This document shows positions 1 to 9,944 of a DNA stretch of 64,000 nt, in pieces. Position 1 is the stretch's first letter; each line of letters opens with the position of its first letter. The notes below the pieces were generated by a model. That model searched no databases. It was not told where the DNA came from and saw only the letters and a list, made by a program, of their open reading frames with translations. A program made the position numbers and the translations under genes. Source of the stretch: Streptococcus sp. 116-D4 (lineage in GTDB: Bacteria; Bacillota; Bacilli; Lactobacillales; Streptococcaceae); contig NZ_AP021887.1 in NCBI RefSeq assembly GCF_009731465.1, forward strand, positions 676,001 to 740,000, read 5' to 3'.

Positions 1-1
1 T

Positions 2-1138
<1,137 letters not shown>

Positions 1139-1142
<4 letters not shown>

Positions 1143-1987
1143 AAATTGCTTATCTAGGTCCCAAGGGATCATTTTCACACCACGTTGTACAGACAGCTTT
1201 TCCTCAGGAGGAATTGCAGGCCTTTGCCAATATTACAGATGTCATCAAGGCCTATGAGCAAGGCTTGGTGGACTATTCTGTGGTGCCAGTTGAAAATTCT
1301 ATCGAGGGTAGTGTTCATGAAACCTTGGACTACCTTTTTCATCAGGCACGCATCCAAGCAGTGGCAGAAATCGTTCAGCCCATTCATCAGCAGTTGATGG
1401 TGGTTCCAGGTCATACTAAGATTGAAAAGATTTTTTCACACCCACAGGCTTTGGCTCAAGGAAAGAAATTCATCGATGAACAATATCCAGAGGCCCAAAT
1501 CGAGGTAACAGCTAGTACAGCTTATGCGGCCCGCTTTATTTCTGAACACCCAGACCAACCTTTTGCGGCTATTGCACCAAGAAGTTCTGCTGAAGAATAT
1601 GGCTTGGAACTGATTGCCGAGGATATTCAGGAAATGGAAGCCAATTTCACACGTTTCTGGGTTTTGGGAGCTGAAAAGCCTAGTATTCCCTTGAAAACAC
1701 AAACTGAGAAAATAAGTTTGGCCTTGACCCTACCTGATAACCTTCCAGGTGCACTTTATAAGGCCCTGTCGACCTTTGCTTGGCGAGGAATTGACCTGAC
1801 AAAAATTGAAAGTCGGCCACTCAAGACAGCACTGGGAGAATATTTTTTCATTATCGATGTGGACTATGCTGACAAGAATCTAGTCCACTTTGCCCAAAAA
1901 GAATTAGAAGCGATTGGAATCCAGTATAAAGTACTGGGTGCCTATCCTATTTATTCAATATCAGATCATGGAAAGGAGAAAAGATGA
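1139..1987 (+). CDS. pheA: prephenate dehydratase
   Basis: Converts prephenate to phenylpyruvate, the committed step to phenylalanine. Residues 1 to about 175 form the periplasmic-binding-like catalytic domain (start KIAYLGPKGSFSH, the VPVENSIEGSV loop, and TRFWVLG, whose TRF carries the catalytic threonine). Residues from about 190 form an ACT domain (LTLPDNLPGALYKAL, then ESRP), the usual site of phenylalanine feedback inhibition. At 282 residues it is a monofunctional dehydratase with no chorismate mutase domain. It overlaps both aroK and psr by 4 bases. Confidence 0.95.
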
Positions 1988-3294
1988 GTAAAGAAAATCC
2001 TTTAAGCTATCACGAGCAGTTGCGTTATGACTATCTTTTTAAGAATATTTATTATCTCAATGAGCGAGAGAAAAAAGAGTTTGCATACTTGCAAGCTAAG
2101 TTAAATATGGCTAGCAGTAGTGAAGCTTCTCCAGAAATTCATAATGAAAATTACGATATGGAGGAGTCTTTCAGGGAACCAGTCAATCAGTCTCCTCTTC
2201 CATCTTATGGAAACCATAGTCGTACAAAAAAATACCAGAAAAGTCAACCTCTTCCAAAGGTTAAGTCCAAAAAACGTAAGATTCGTTGGGGGCGCATTTT
2301 TGCAGGATTGCTTGCCCTTCTAGCCTGTGTCGGTTTTGGCATGATTTTTATGTTCCTAAAAGGCTATTCAAATGCGGATCCAACCAAACCTGCCAATGCT
2401 AAGGCAGCTCAAGTAGAAGTTTTTCATGGTCAAGATACCAAGGATGGGGTCAATATTTTGATTATGGGGACGGATGGACGGATTGGCCAAAATAGTGCTG
2501 AGACGAGAACAGACTCTATCATGGTACTAAATGTTGGCGGCTCAGATAAAAAAATTAAGCTAGTCAGCTTCATGCGTGACAATTTAGTTTATATAGACGG
2601 TTATAGCCAAGTGATTAACGGGAGAAAGCAGTCCGATAACAAGTTAAATGTTGCCTATGAGTTGGGGGAACAAGAGGGGCAAAAAGGGGCAGAAATGGTT
2701 CGTCAAGTCTTGAAAGACAATTTTGACTTGGACATTAAGTACTACGCTTTGGTAGACTTCGAGGCCTTTGCAACAGCGATTGACACGCTTTTCCCTGATG
2801 GGGTGACGATTGATGCACAATTTTCAACATTGAATGGGCGTCCACTAACCGAAGCTACAGTGGGAGATGATTTACATGCTACTGAGACTGAGTCTCCAAC
2901 TCAGACGATTAAAGTCGGAAAACAGCAGATGAATGGATCAACCTTGCTCAATTATGCTCGCTTCCGTGATGATGACGAAGGTGATTATGGTCGTACCAAG
3001 AGACAACAGCAAGTGCTGACAGCTGTTCTGCAACAACTCAAGGATCCAACCAAACTCTTTACTGGATCAGAAGCACTTGGTAAGGTCTTTGGGATGACCT
3101 CTACGAATGTTCCTTATAGTTTCCTACTGACCAATGGTTTATCCTTCCTAGATGGAGCGCAAAATGGCATTGAGAGATTAACAGTTCCAGAACTAGGTGA
3201 TTGGGTCGATGCCTATGATGTCTATGGAGGTATAGCTCTCCAAGTCGATCAAAATAAATATCAAACCAAGCTTGCTCAAATGGGAATGAGATAA
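1984..3294 (+). CDS. psr: LytR-CpsA-Psr (LCP) family cell wall polymer ligase
   Basis: LCP proteins attach undecaprenyl-linked anionic polymers (teichoic acid, capsule) to peptidoglycan on the outer membrane face. The 436-residue protein has a long basic cytoplasmic N-terminus, one membrane segment at about residues 100-124 and an extracellular LCP domain. In that domain NILIMGTDGR, RTDSIMVL, SFMRDNLVYI and YARFRDDDEGDYGRTKRQQ provide the pyrophosphate-binding arginines and aspartates. It is the last gene of the aro operon. The teichoic acid genes that follow make polymer ligation a sensible role. Exact substrate unknown. Confidence 0.9.
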   Translation: MSKENPLSYHEQLRYDYLFKNIYYLNEREKKEFAYLQAKLNMASSSEASPEIHNENYDMEESFREPVNQSPLPSYGNHSRTKKYQKSQPLPKVKSKKRKIRWGRIFAGLLALLACVGFGMIFMFLKGYSNADPTKPANAKAAQVEVFHGQDTKDGVNILIMGTDGRIGQNSAETRTDSIMVLNVGGSDKKIKLVSFMRDNLVYIDGYSQVINGRKQSDNKLNVAYELGEQEGQKGAEMVRQVLKDNFDLDIKYYALVDFEAFATAIDTLFPDGVTIDAQFSTLNGRPLTEATVGDDLHATETESPTQTIKVGKQQMNGSTLLNYARFRDDDEGDYGRTKRQQQVLTAVLQQLKDPTKLFTGSEALGKVFGMTSTNVPYSFLLTNGLSFLDGAQNGIERLTVPELGDWVDAYDVYGGIALQVDQNKYQTKLAQMGMR

Positions 3295-3300
3295 GATAGA

Positions 3301-3350
3301 AAAATCAAAGTTTGAAGGCTATTTATCTAGCAGTCAAGCTTTGATTTTTT
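3301..3350 (+). terminator. Rho-independent terminator of the aroA-psr operon
   Basis: An inverted repeat pairs AATCAAAG...TTGA with TCAA..CTTTGATT and is followed by a run of six T. It lies immediately after the psr stop, so it ends the operon. Confidence 0.8.
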
Positions 3351-3382
3351 ACAGTCTGCAATAGATTTTCACCCCTAATTTG

Positions 3383-3391
3383 TGGTATAAT
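3383..3391 (+). promoter_or_regulatory. Extended -10 promoter for the teichoic acid locus
   Basis: TGG-TATAAT, an extended -10, lies 24 bases before the licD start. No good -35 is seen 17 bases upstream, which is common for extended -10 promoters in streptococci. Confidence 0.6.
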
Positions 3392-3414
3392 GAAACGATA
3401 CGATAGAAAGAATA

Positions 3415-4260
3415 ATGAACAATATGACTGATTTAAAAGCAATTCAGGCTCGTAGTCTGGAGATGGCTGAATATTTTGTGGCCTTTTGTAAAGAACATGA
3501 TTTGCTTTGTTATCTTTGTGGTGGAGGTGCTATTGGTGCCCTTCGAAACAAGGGTTTCATTCCTTGGGACGACGACCTAGACTTTTTTATGCCTCGTAAA
3601 GATTATGAGAAATTAGCAGAATTATGGCCTCGTTATGCAGATGAACGTTATTTCTTGTCAAAGAGTAATAAGGATTTTGTCGACCGCAATCTTTTTATTA
3701 CCATTCGTGACAAGGAAACCACCTGTATAAAGCCTTATCAGCAAGATTTGGATTTGCCACATGGTTTGGCCTTGGATGTGTTGCCTTTGGATTATTATCC
3801 TAAAAATCCAGCTGAGCGGAAAAAACAGGTTCGTTGGGCTTTGATTTATTCACTTTTTTGTGCGCAAACTATTCCAGAAAAGCATGGCGCACTTATGAAA
3901 TGGGGAAGTCGCATTTTACTCGGTTTGACTCCAAAATCACTCCGTTATCGCATTTGGAAAAAAGCTGAGAAAGAAATGACCAAGTATGGTCTAGCTGAGA
4001 GCGATGGAATCACAGAATTATGCTCAGGTCCTGGCTACATGAGAAACAAGTACCCAATCGAATCTTTTGAGGATAATCTCTTCTTGCCCTTTGAAGGGAC
4101 AGAGATGCCTATTCCGATCGGCTACGATGCCTACCTCAGCACTGCTTTTGGGGATTATATGACGCCTCCACCAGCAGACAAGCAGCTACCGCATCATGAT
4201 GCTGTTATCGCTGATATGGATAAGTCTTATACAGAATACAAGGGAGAATATGGTGGCTAA
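3415..4260 (+). CDS. licD3: LicD-family phosphotransferase (likely teichoic acid phosphocholine/sugar-phosphate transferase)
   Basis: LicD proteins transfer phosphocholine or related phospho-groups to cell-surface glycans. The nucleotidyltransferase-fold signature is clear: the CGGGAIGALRNKGFIPWDDD segment at residues about 38-57 has the glycine-rich strand and the metal-binding DDD, and ALDVLPLDYYP comes later. The protein is soluble (281 residues). Start 3415 is 4 bases after AGAAAG; ATG 3424 is an alternative. It heads a cluster of two glycosyltransferases, a polymerase and a chain-length protein, matching my memory of the pneumococcal lic3 locus next to psr. The symbol rests on that synteny. 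Confidence 0.8.
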   Translation: MNNMTDLKAIQARSLEMAEYFVAFCKEHDLLCYLCGGGAIGALRNKGFIPWDDDLDFFMPRKDYEKLAELWPRYADERYFLSKSNKDFVDRNLFITIRDKETTCIKPYQQDLDLPHGLALDVLPLDYYPKNPAERKKQVRWALIYSLFCAQTIPEKHGALMKWGSRILLGLTPKSLRYRIWKKAEKEMTKYGLAESDGITELCSGPGYMRNKYPIESFEDNLFLPFEGTEMPIPIGYDAYLSTAFGDYMTPPPADKQLPHHDAVIADMDKSYTEYKGEYGG

Positions 4261-5353
4261 GAAAAAAATCTTATTTTTTATGTGGTCTTTTTCTCTTGGA
4301 GGCGGTGCAGAGAAGATTTTATCGACAATTGTTTCAAATCTAGATCCAGAAAAGTATGATATTGATATTCTTGAAATGGAGCACTTCGACAAAGGATACG
4401 AACCTGTTCCCAAGTATGTACGCATTTTAAAATCCCTTCAGGATTATCGTCAAGCCAGATGGATACGAGCTCTTTTGTGGAGAATGAGAATTTATTTTCC
4501 AAGATTGACACGTCGCTTACTGGTGAAAGATGACTATGATGTTGAAGTTTCCTTTACCATTATGAATCCTCCGCTTTTGTTCTCTAAAAGAAAAGAAGTC
4601 AAGAAAATCTCTTGGATTCATGGAAGTATTGAAGAATTTCTTAAGGATAGCTCCAAAAGAGAATCACATAGACGCCAATTGGATGCTGCGGATACCATTG
4701 TAGGAATTTCAAAAAAGACCAGTCATTCTATCAAGGAAGTCTATCCAGATTATGCTTCGAAATTACGGACAGTTTACAATGGGTATGATTTTAAGACTAT
4801 TCTAGAAAAATCTCAAGAGAAGATCGATATCGAGATTGCGCCTCAAAGTATCTGTACTATCGGGCGGATTGAGGAAAATAAGGGTTCTGACCGTGTAGTG
4901 GAAGTGATACGATTATTACACCAAGAGGGAAAAAACTATCATCTCTATTTTATCGGGGCTGGGGATATGGAAGAGGAACTGAAAAAACGCGTCAAAGAGT
5001 ATGAGCTTGAAGACTATGTACATTTCCTTGGTTATCAAAAAAATCCTTATCAGTATTTATCTCAGACGAAAGTTCTCCTGTCTATGTCTAAACAAGAAGG
5101 TTTTCCTGGAGTGTATGTGGAAGCCTTGAGTCTGGGACTTCCTTTTGTCTCTACGGATGTCGGAGGGGCTGAGGAATTATCCCAAGAAGGACGATTTGGA
5201 CAAATCATTGAGAGCAATCAAGAAGCAGCTCAGGCAATTACGAACTACATGACCTCTGCCTCAAACTTCGATGTCAATGAGGCTGGTCAATTCATTCAGC
5301 AATTTACAATTCCCAAACAAATCGAACAAGTAGAAAAACTATTAGAGGAGTAG
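4250..5353 (+). CDS. Glycosyltransferase, GT-B fold (GT4-like)
   Basis: Cytoplasmic glycosyltransferase (367 residues) probably adding a sugar to the lipid-linked teichoic acid repeat. The N-terminal half starts KKKILFFMWSFSLGGGAEKIL, typical of GT4 acceptor-binding domains. The C-terminal half has ICTIGRIEENKGSDRVVEV and EGFPGVYVEALSLGLPFV followed by GGAEEL, the nucleotide-sugar site. The longer open frame begins at 4196, but ATG 4250 has AGGGAG 4 bases upstream and overlaps the licD stop by 11 bases, so I take 4250. Sugar donor unknown. Confidence 0.85.
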   Translation: MVAKKKILFFMWSFSLGGGAEKILSTIVSNLDPEKYDIDILEMEHFDKGYEPVPKYVRILKSLQDYRQARWIRALLWRMRIYFPRLTRRLLVKDDYDVEVSFTIMNPPLLFSKRKEVKKISWIHGSIEEFLKDSSKRESHRRQLDAADTIVGISKKTSHSIKEVYPDYASKLRTVYNGYDFKTILEKSQEKIDIEIAPQSICTIGRIEENKGSDRVVEVIRLLHQEGKNYHLYFIGAGDMEEELKKRVKEYELEDYVHFLGYQKNPYQYLSQTKVLLSMSKQEGFPGVYVEALSLGLPFVSTDVGGAEELSQEGRFGQIIESNQEAAQAITNYMTSASNFDVNEAGQFIQQFTIPKQIEQVEKLLEE

Positions 5354-5354
5354 C

Positions 5355-6341
5355 ATGGAAACTGCATTAATTAGCGTCATTGTGCCAGTCTATAATGTGG
5401 CACAGTACCTAGAAAAATCGATAGCTTCCATCCAGAAGCAGACCTATCAGAATTTGGAAATCATTCTTGTTGATGATGGAGCAACGGATGAAAGTGGTCG
5501 CTTGTGTGATTCAATCGCTAAACAAGATGATAGGGTGTCAGTGCTTCATAAAAAGAATGAAGGTTTGTCGCAAGCACGAAACGATGGAATGAAGCAGGCT
5601 CACGGAGATTATCTGATTTTTATTGACTCAGATGATTATATCCATCCTGAAATGATTCAGAGTTTATATGAGCAATTAATTCAAGAAGACGCCGATGTTT
5701 CGAGCTGTGGTGTCATGAATGTCTATGCTAATGATGAAAGCCCACAGTCAGCCAATCAGGATGAGTATTTTGTCTGTGATTCTCAAAGATTTCTAAAGGA
5801 ATACCTCATAGGTGAAAAAATACCTGGAACGATCTGCAATAAGCTAATCAAGAGAGAGATTGCAACTGCCCTATCCTTTCCAAAGGGATTGATTTATGAA
5901 GATGCTTATTATCATTTTGATTTAATCAAGTTGGCTAAGAAGTATGTAGTTAATACTAAACCCTATTATTACTATTTCCATAGAGGGGATAGTATTACGA
6001 CTAAACCCTATGCAGAGAAGGATTTAGCCTATATTGATATCTATCAAAAGTTTTATAATGAAGTTATGAAAAACTATCCTGACTTGAAAGAGGTCGCTTT
6101 TTTCAGATTGGCCTATGCCCACTTCTTTATTCTGGATAAGATGTTGCTGGATGATCAGTATAAACAGTTTGAAGCCTATTCCCAGATTCATCGTTTTTTA
6201 AAAAGCCATGCCTTTGCTATTGCTAGGAATCCAATTTTCCGTAAGGGGAGAAGAATTAGTGCTTTGGCTCTATTCATAAATATTTCCTTATACCGATTCT
6301 TATTACTAAAAAATATTGAAAAATCTAAAAAATTACATTAG
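5355..6341 (+). CDS. Family 2 glycosyltransferase
   Basis: A 328-residue GT-A fold enzyme, one base pair after the previous stop codon. ISVIVPVYN at the N-terminus, VDDGATDESG and the DXD-type FIDSDDYI are textbook GT2 motifs for binding UDP-sugar and metal. The C-terminal third is unlike the core family and ends in a basic, hydrophobic stretch that may touch the membrane. In context it is one of the two sugar transferases building the teichoic acid repeat. Donor and acceptor cannot be read from sequence. Confidence 0.88.
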   Translation: METALISVIVPVYNVAQYLEKSIASIQKQTYQNLEIILVDDGATDESGRLCDSIAKQDDRVSVLHKKNEGLSQARNDGMKQAHGDYLIFIDSDDYIHPEMIQSLYEQLIQEDADVSSCGVMNVYANDESPQSANQDEYFVCDSQRFLKEYLIGEKIPGTICNKLIKREIATALSFPKGLIYEDAYYHFDLIKLAKKYVVNTKPYYYYFHRGDSITTKPYAEKDLAYIDIYQKFYNEVMKNYPDLKEVAFFRLAYAHFFILDKMLLDDQYKQFEAYSQIHRFLKSHAFAIARNPIFRKGRRISALALFINISLYRFLLLKNIEKSKKLH

Positions 6342-6356
6342 AACGGGGGTGAGCAA

Positions 6357-7826
6357 GTGATTGATGGAAAACGATTATTATTTAGTTTGACCATAGCCAG
6401 CTATGCCTTGACGCTAGTAAGTGGAATTGTCTATCTGTTTAATAATAACAATGTTAGCTTGCTTTCTACTTTATTGTTCTTACTGGTTAGTAGCTTAATT
6501 GCTTGTTGGAATGATATCAAGTATTACTTAATCCATTTTATTTTCTTTTTAACTATTTTTGTATTTCTGGTGTCAAGGCCGACCATTGATTATTTTAGAA
6601 ATGGCGCTTTAGATACCTATCATCCCATAGCCTACCGTTTTGCCTTTATAGTCGTCATGGTTTCGATATTGGGATTGACCACAGGGGGGCTCCTAGCTCG
6701 CTATTTTATAGCTAGAAAGAAAATACAAGTACCCAAGATAGGGAGTTCTCTAAAAGAGGTTTATACCAAGCGGTTGCGCTTTGTATCGCTAGGAGTTTTT
6801 CTTCTAACCTATCCTTTCTATTTCATTCGGTTATTTGAACGACTCTTATATCGCTTGCAGACTTCCTACTATGCCTACTATGCAAACTTTGAAAGTAAAC
6901 TGCCCTATTTTACCTATATCTTATCAACCTTTACGGTCTATGCAATGTGTATGTATTTGGCAACCAAGCCAAAGAAATTGCAGGCAACAGCAGTGCTTGT
7001 CTCCTTTATTGCAGCTAATACCATTCATTTGGCAATCGGGACACGAAATCCTTTTATTTTAAGTATTTTATTTGCTTTTGTTTATTACTTTATGCGGGAG
7101 CAAACTGAAAAAGGAAAATGGATTGGGTTTAAAGAAAAGTTAGCGATTTTTGTGGGTTCTCCTATTCTCATGTTAGCGATGGGAGTGCTCAATTATGTAC
7201 GGGATAATGTCCAAGTTTCCCATACAGGTTTCTGGGATATCCTGCTCGACTTTATCTATAAACAAGGAACCAGTTTTGGTGTTCTGGCTCGAGGTTTTCT
7301 ATTTAACAGTAGCCTACCTTATCGAGATTTCCGTAATTTTACTTTTGGTCCTGTTCTGGATTATTTTGCAAGGGGAAGTTTAGGAGCCGTTTTCGGAGGA
7401 AAAGCCTTTGAGCATACAACCAATAGTGTGGAATTGGCTATTGATAGCAATAGTTATGCCCATAATCTATCCTATCTTGTCTTGAACAAGGAATACTTGA
7501 AAGGACATGGTATCGGAAGTAGCTATATTATGGAGTTGTATACCGACTATGGTATGATGGGAGTCTTTCTACTTAGTCTCTTACTAGGTATGTTATTTAT
7601 AGCCATGCTGCAAGTAGCCTACAGCTCAAGAACAATCCTATTTGCCTTGTCCCTACTCATCTTGAATAATCTATTCTTTATGCCAAGAAGTAGCTTTTCA
7701 GAAAGTTTCTTCAATTTATTTACAATGCAATTCTGGGGAATTGTTCTTGTGATTCTATTTGTAGCGAAAATGCTTACAAAAGAGAACCAGTATCTACTAA
7801 ACAAAGGAGAAAAAAATCATGTTTGA
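6357..7826 (+). CDS. tarP: Oligosaccharide repeat-unit polymerase (Wzy/O-antigen ligase-like), likely teichoic acid polymerase
   Basis: A 489-residue, very hydrophobic protein with about ten or more membrane spans and a large extracytoplasmic loop around residues 300-380, the arrangement of Wzy-type polymerases. It starts at GTG 6357 after a strong purine-rich AACGGGGGTGAG. Adjacent transferase genes and the Wzz-like gene immediately downstream (8-bp overlap) support polymerisation of lipid-linked repeats. I recall the gene at this place in pneumococcus being named tarP; the symbol depends on that synteny, the fold assignment on hydropathy and context. Confidence 0.75.
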   Translation: MIDGKRLLFSLTIASYALTLVSGIVYLFNNNNVSLLSTLLFLLVSSLIACWNDIKYYLIHFIFFLTIFVFLVSRPTIDYFRNGALDTYHPIAYRFAFIVVMVSILGLTTGGLLARYFIARKKIQVPKIGSSLKEVYTKRLRFVSLGVFLLTYPFYFIRLFERLLYRLQTSYYAYYANFESKLPYFTYILSTFTVYAMCMYLATKPKKLQATAVLVSFIAANTIHLAIGTRNPFILSILFAFVYYFMREQTEKGKWIGFKEKLAIFVGSPILMLAMGVLNYVRDNVQVSHTGFWDILLDFIYKQGTSFGVLARGFLFNSSLPYRDFRNFTFGPVLDYFARGSLGAVFGGKAFEHTTNSVELAIDSNSYAHNLSYLVLNKEYLKGHGIGSSYIMELYTDYGMMGVFLLSLLLGMLFIAMLQVAYSSRTILFALSLLILNNLFFMPRSSFSESFFNLFTMQFWGIVLVILFVAKMLTKENQYLLNKGEKNHV

Positions 7827-8853
7827 ACATTATTCAGTAGCTGATTTGTTTGCAAATCTATACAAAAAACGAAAAGCAAATATTCTAGCTCTCATCGCTT
7901 TATTTGCTCTCATTGCTGTACCATTTACAATTAAAGCAGTTAAGAATAAAAACACTGTCAAAGACACAACAAGTTATTCAACTTATATCAGCTATAAAAT
8001 CACTCCTCCAGAAGATTCAGCTAAAACGATTTTAAATCATCAAATTGGTGGTTATAGCGATTTCTACGGAAAATTGATTGATGGGAATTTGAATGGAGCT
8101 TATCTTTTCAATGATGTAGAGCCGAGTGAGTTGAAAAAAATTGCCAGTGAATTGGATACGACAGAAACAACCTTGAAAAATTCTACAAGTGACTATTGGT
8201 GGAAAAAATTGACTGTCTATTATATGATTGACGATGCAGGGGTTGGTGTGAAAATTTTGACACCAAGTAAAGACGCCAATGACTTGTTAGAGAAAAAAAT
8301 TGATGGGTTGATTGAGAAATTTAAAAATACCTATGCAAACGTGAAAATTGAAAAATTGGAAACCATCAACTCTAAGGAATTGAACGCAAATGGTGAAACA
8401 GCGCTTGGCTTAAACGTAAAGAATCTGATTCTTCGTTTAGCTGTTATTGGAGTGATTTGTGTGATTTTGGTTGTGATGGGAAATGTGTTGGTTTATCTCT
8501 TTAATCCAACAATCAATAGAGCAGGTGATTTTTCTCAGTATCAAATTGATTTTGTAACAGAGATTACAACAATTGCTAACCTAGCCGATGTCTTGTCATA
8601 CAAAAATGCTGGACAGGAATTGACCATCGTTAGCTCAAATAAAGCTATCCTAGATAAATTGAAACAGAGTCAAGAGGCTTTAAAAGGAATGCATTTTGTA
8701 GATTTACAGGATGTATCATCTCTTTTGGAAAGAGATACAGTCCTTCTTGTTGAAGAATACGGAGTCACTCGTTATAAGAAATTTGAGCAAAGTCTTCAAA
8801 TTCTTCGAAACTTAAATCGTTCTATCCTCGGTGTAGCAACCTTTAAATTATAA
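7819..8853 (+). CDS. tarQ: Wzz/CpsC-like polysaccharide chain-length regulator
   Basis: A 344-residue protein with a short cytoplasmic N-terminus (VADLFANLYKKRKANILALI), a membrane span at about 25-42, an extracytoplasmic domain of about 165 residues and a second span at about 208-230 followed by a cytoplasmic tail. Two spans around an external domain is the Wzz/CpsC topology. It overlaps the polymerase gene, so the two are likely made together and the protein probably sets teichoic acid chain length. The symbol is by synteny recalled from pneumococcus and is less certain than the topology. Confidence 0.65.
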   Translation: MFEHYSVADLFANLYKKRKANILALIALFALIAVPFTIKAVKNKNTVKDTTSYSTYISYKITPPEDSAKTILNHQIGGYSDFYGKLIDGNLNGAYLFNDVEPSELKKIASELDTTETTLKNSTSDYWWKKLTVYYMIDDAGVGVKILTPSKDANDLLEKKIDGLIEKFKNTYANVKIEKLETINSKELNANGETALGLNVKNLILRLAVIGVICVILVVMGNVLVYLFNPTINRAGDFSQYQIDFVTEITTIANLADVLSYKNAGQELTIVSSNKAILDKLKQSQEALKGMHFVDLQDVSSLLERDTVLLVEEYGVTRYKKFEQSLQILRNLNRSILGVATFKL

Positions 8854-8929
8854 GGATTCTAATGTATTAAGTCTTCAAGGTCAGACAAGCAGTTTGATTT
8901 CGAGGGCTTTTTCTATTTGTTAGCAGATA

Positions 8930-8969
8930 TTTCCCTTTAGAATCTTTTACAGAAAGACCCTAAGGGAAA
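8930..8969. repeat. Inverted repeat downstream of the teichoic acid locus
   Basis: TTTCCCTTTAG (8930-8940) pairs with CTAAGGGAAA (8960-8969). There is no T-run after it on the + strand, so it is not a standard terminator for the upstream genes. It lies between the polymer locus and the mecA promoter. Confidence 0.45.
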
Positions 8970-8995
8970 ATCTAGCATGACAGAGGAGCCTTCTT

Positions 8996-9024
8996 TTGAT
9001 AAAATCGTAAAAATCTAGTATAAT
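8996..9024 (+). promoter_or_regulatory. mecA promoter
   Basis: TTGATA (8996-9001), a 17-base spacer, and TATAAT (9019-9024), a near-consensus sigma-A promoter 32 bases before the mecA start. Confidence 0.8.
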
Positions 9025-9055
9025 AGATAGAACTGAAAGTATGAGGTTACTAGCA

Positions 9056-9793
9056 ATGAAAATGAAACAAATCAGTGATACAACTTTAAAAATCACGATG
9101 TCTTTAGAGGATTTGATGGATCGAGGCATGGAGATTGCTGACTTTCTCGTTCCTCAAGAAAAAACAGAAGAGTTCTTTTATGCTATCTTAGATGAGTTAG
9201 AGATGCCGGAGAGTTTTTTGGATACAGGCATGTTGAGCTTCCGTGTAACTCCAAAACCTGATAAGGTCGATGTCTTTGTAACCAAATCAAAGATTGACCA
9301 AAATCTAGATTTTGAAGACTTATCGGATTTACCAGATATGGAAGAATTAGCTCAAATGTCGCCAGATGAATTTATCAAAACCCTGGAAAAAAGTATCGCG
9401 GACAAGACTAAGGATGATATTGAAGCGATTCAATCTCTAGAGCAAGTCGAAGCCAAGGAAGAAGAGCAAGAGCAGGATGAACAAGAAATTGAAAGTAAGA
9501 AAGAGCCTTACATCTATTACATCCTTTCTTTTGAAAAATTAGCTGACTTGGTGGCTTTTGCCAAGACAGTTACTTTTGAGATGGAAACTTCTGAACTCTA
9601 CAAGATGAATGAGCGCTATTATTTGACTATTTTAGTAGATATTGAAAATCATCCAAGTCCGTATCCGGCTTGGTTGTTGGCCCGTATGCGGGAGTTTGCA
9701 GACGATAGTGACATCAGTCGTTCAGTCTTGCAAGAGTATGGTCAAGTCTTGATGAATCACGATGCCGTACTCAATCTGCAAAAGATTAGATAA
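9056..9793 (+). CDS. mecA: Adaptor protein MecA
   Basis: MecA delivers substrates such as the competence factor ComX/ComW to the ClpC/ClpP protease, and so shuts down competence in streptococci. The 245-residue protein has the usual layout: an N-terminal domain opening MKMKQISDTTLKI, an acidic linker rich in Glu and Gln at about 130-160 (EAKEEEQEQDEQEIE), and a C-terminal Clp-binding domain (PYIYYILSFEKLADLVAFA). ATG 9056 has GAGGT 8 bases upstream and is preferred to the in-frame ATG at 9041. Confidence 0.93.
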   Translation: MKMKQISDTTLKITMSLEDLMDRGMEIADFLVPQEKTEEFFYAILDELEMPESFLDTGMLSFRVTPKPDKVDVFVTKSKIDQNLDFEDLSDLPDMEELAQMSPDEFIKTLEKSIADKTKDDIEAIQSLEQVEAKEEEQEQDEQEIESKKEPYIYYILSFEKLADLVAFAKTVTFEMETSELYKMNERYYLTILVDIENHPSPYPAWLLARMREFADDSDISRSVLQEYGQVLMNHDAVLNLQKIR

Positions 9794-9828
9794 CCCTATC
9801 TAGAAAGCTATTTCTAGATTTTAAGAAG

Positions 9829-9856
9829 AGCGAATCGTCTGATTCGTTTTTTCTTT
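9829..9856 (+). terminator. Terminator after mecA
   Basis: CGAATC-GTCT-GATTCG (9831-9846) followed by TTTTTT. A second perfect inverted repeat, TCTAGAAA-GCTA-TTTCTAGA, precedes it at about 9799-9818 without a T-run. Confidence 0.8.
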
Positions 9857-9904
9857 TCTAGACTGAAAGAGTGATTTACTATAATAGGAATTTTCACAAA
9901 ATTC

Positions 9905-9913
9905 TGTTATAAT
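9905..9913 (+). promoter_or_regulatory. Extended -10 promoter for hom-thrB
   Basis: TGT-TATAAT is an extended -10, 32 bases before the hom start. A second TATAAT is at 9880-9885. Confidence 0.6.
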
Positions 9914-9944
9914 GGCTATATTAGAAAATTTCGAGGAGACAAAG

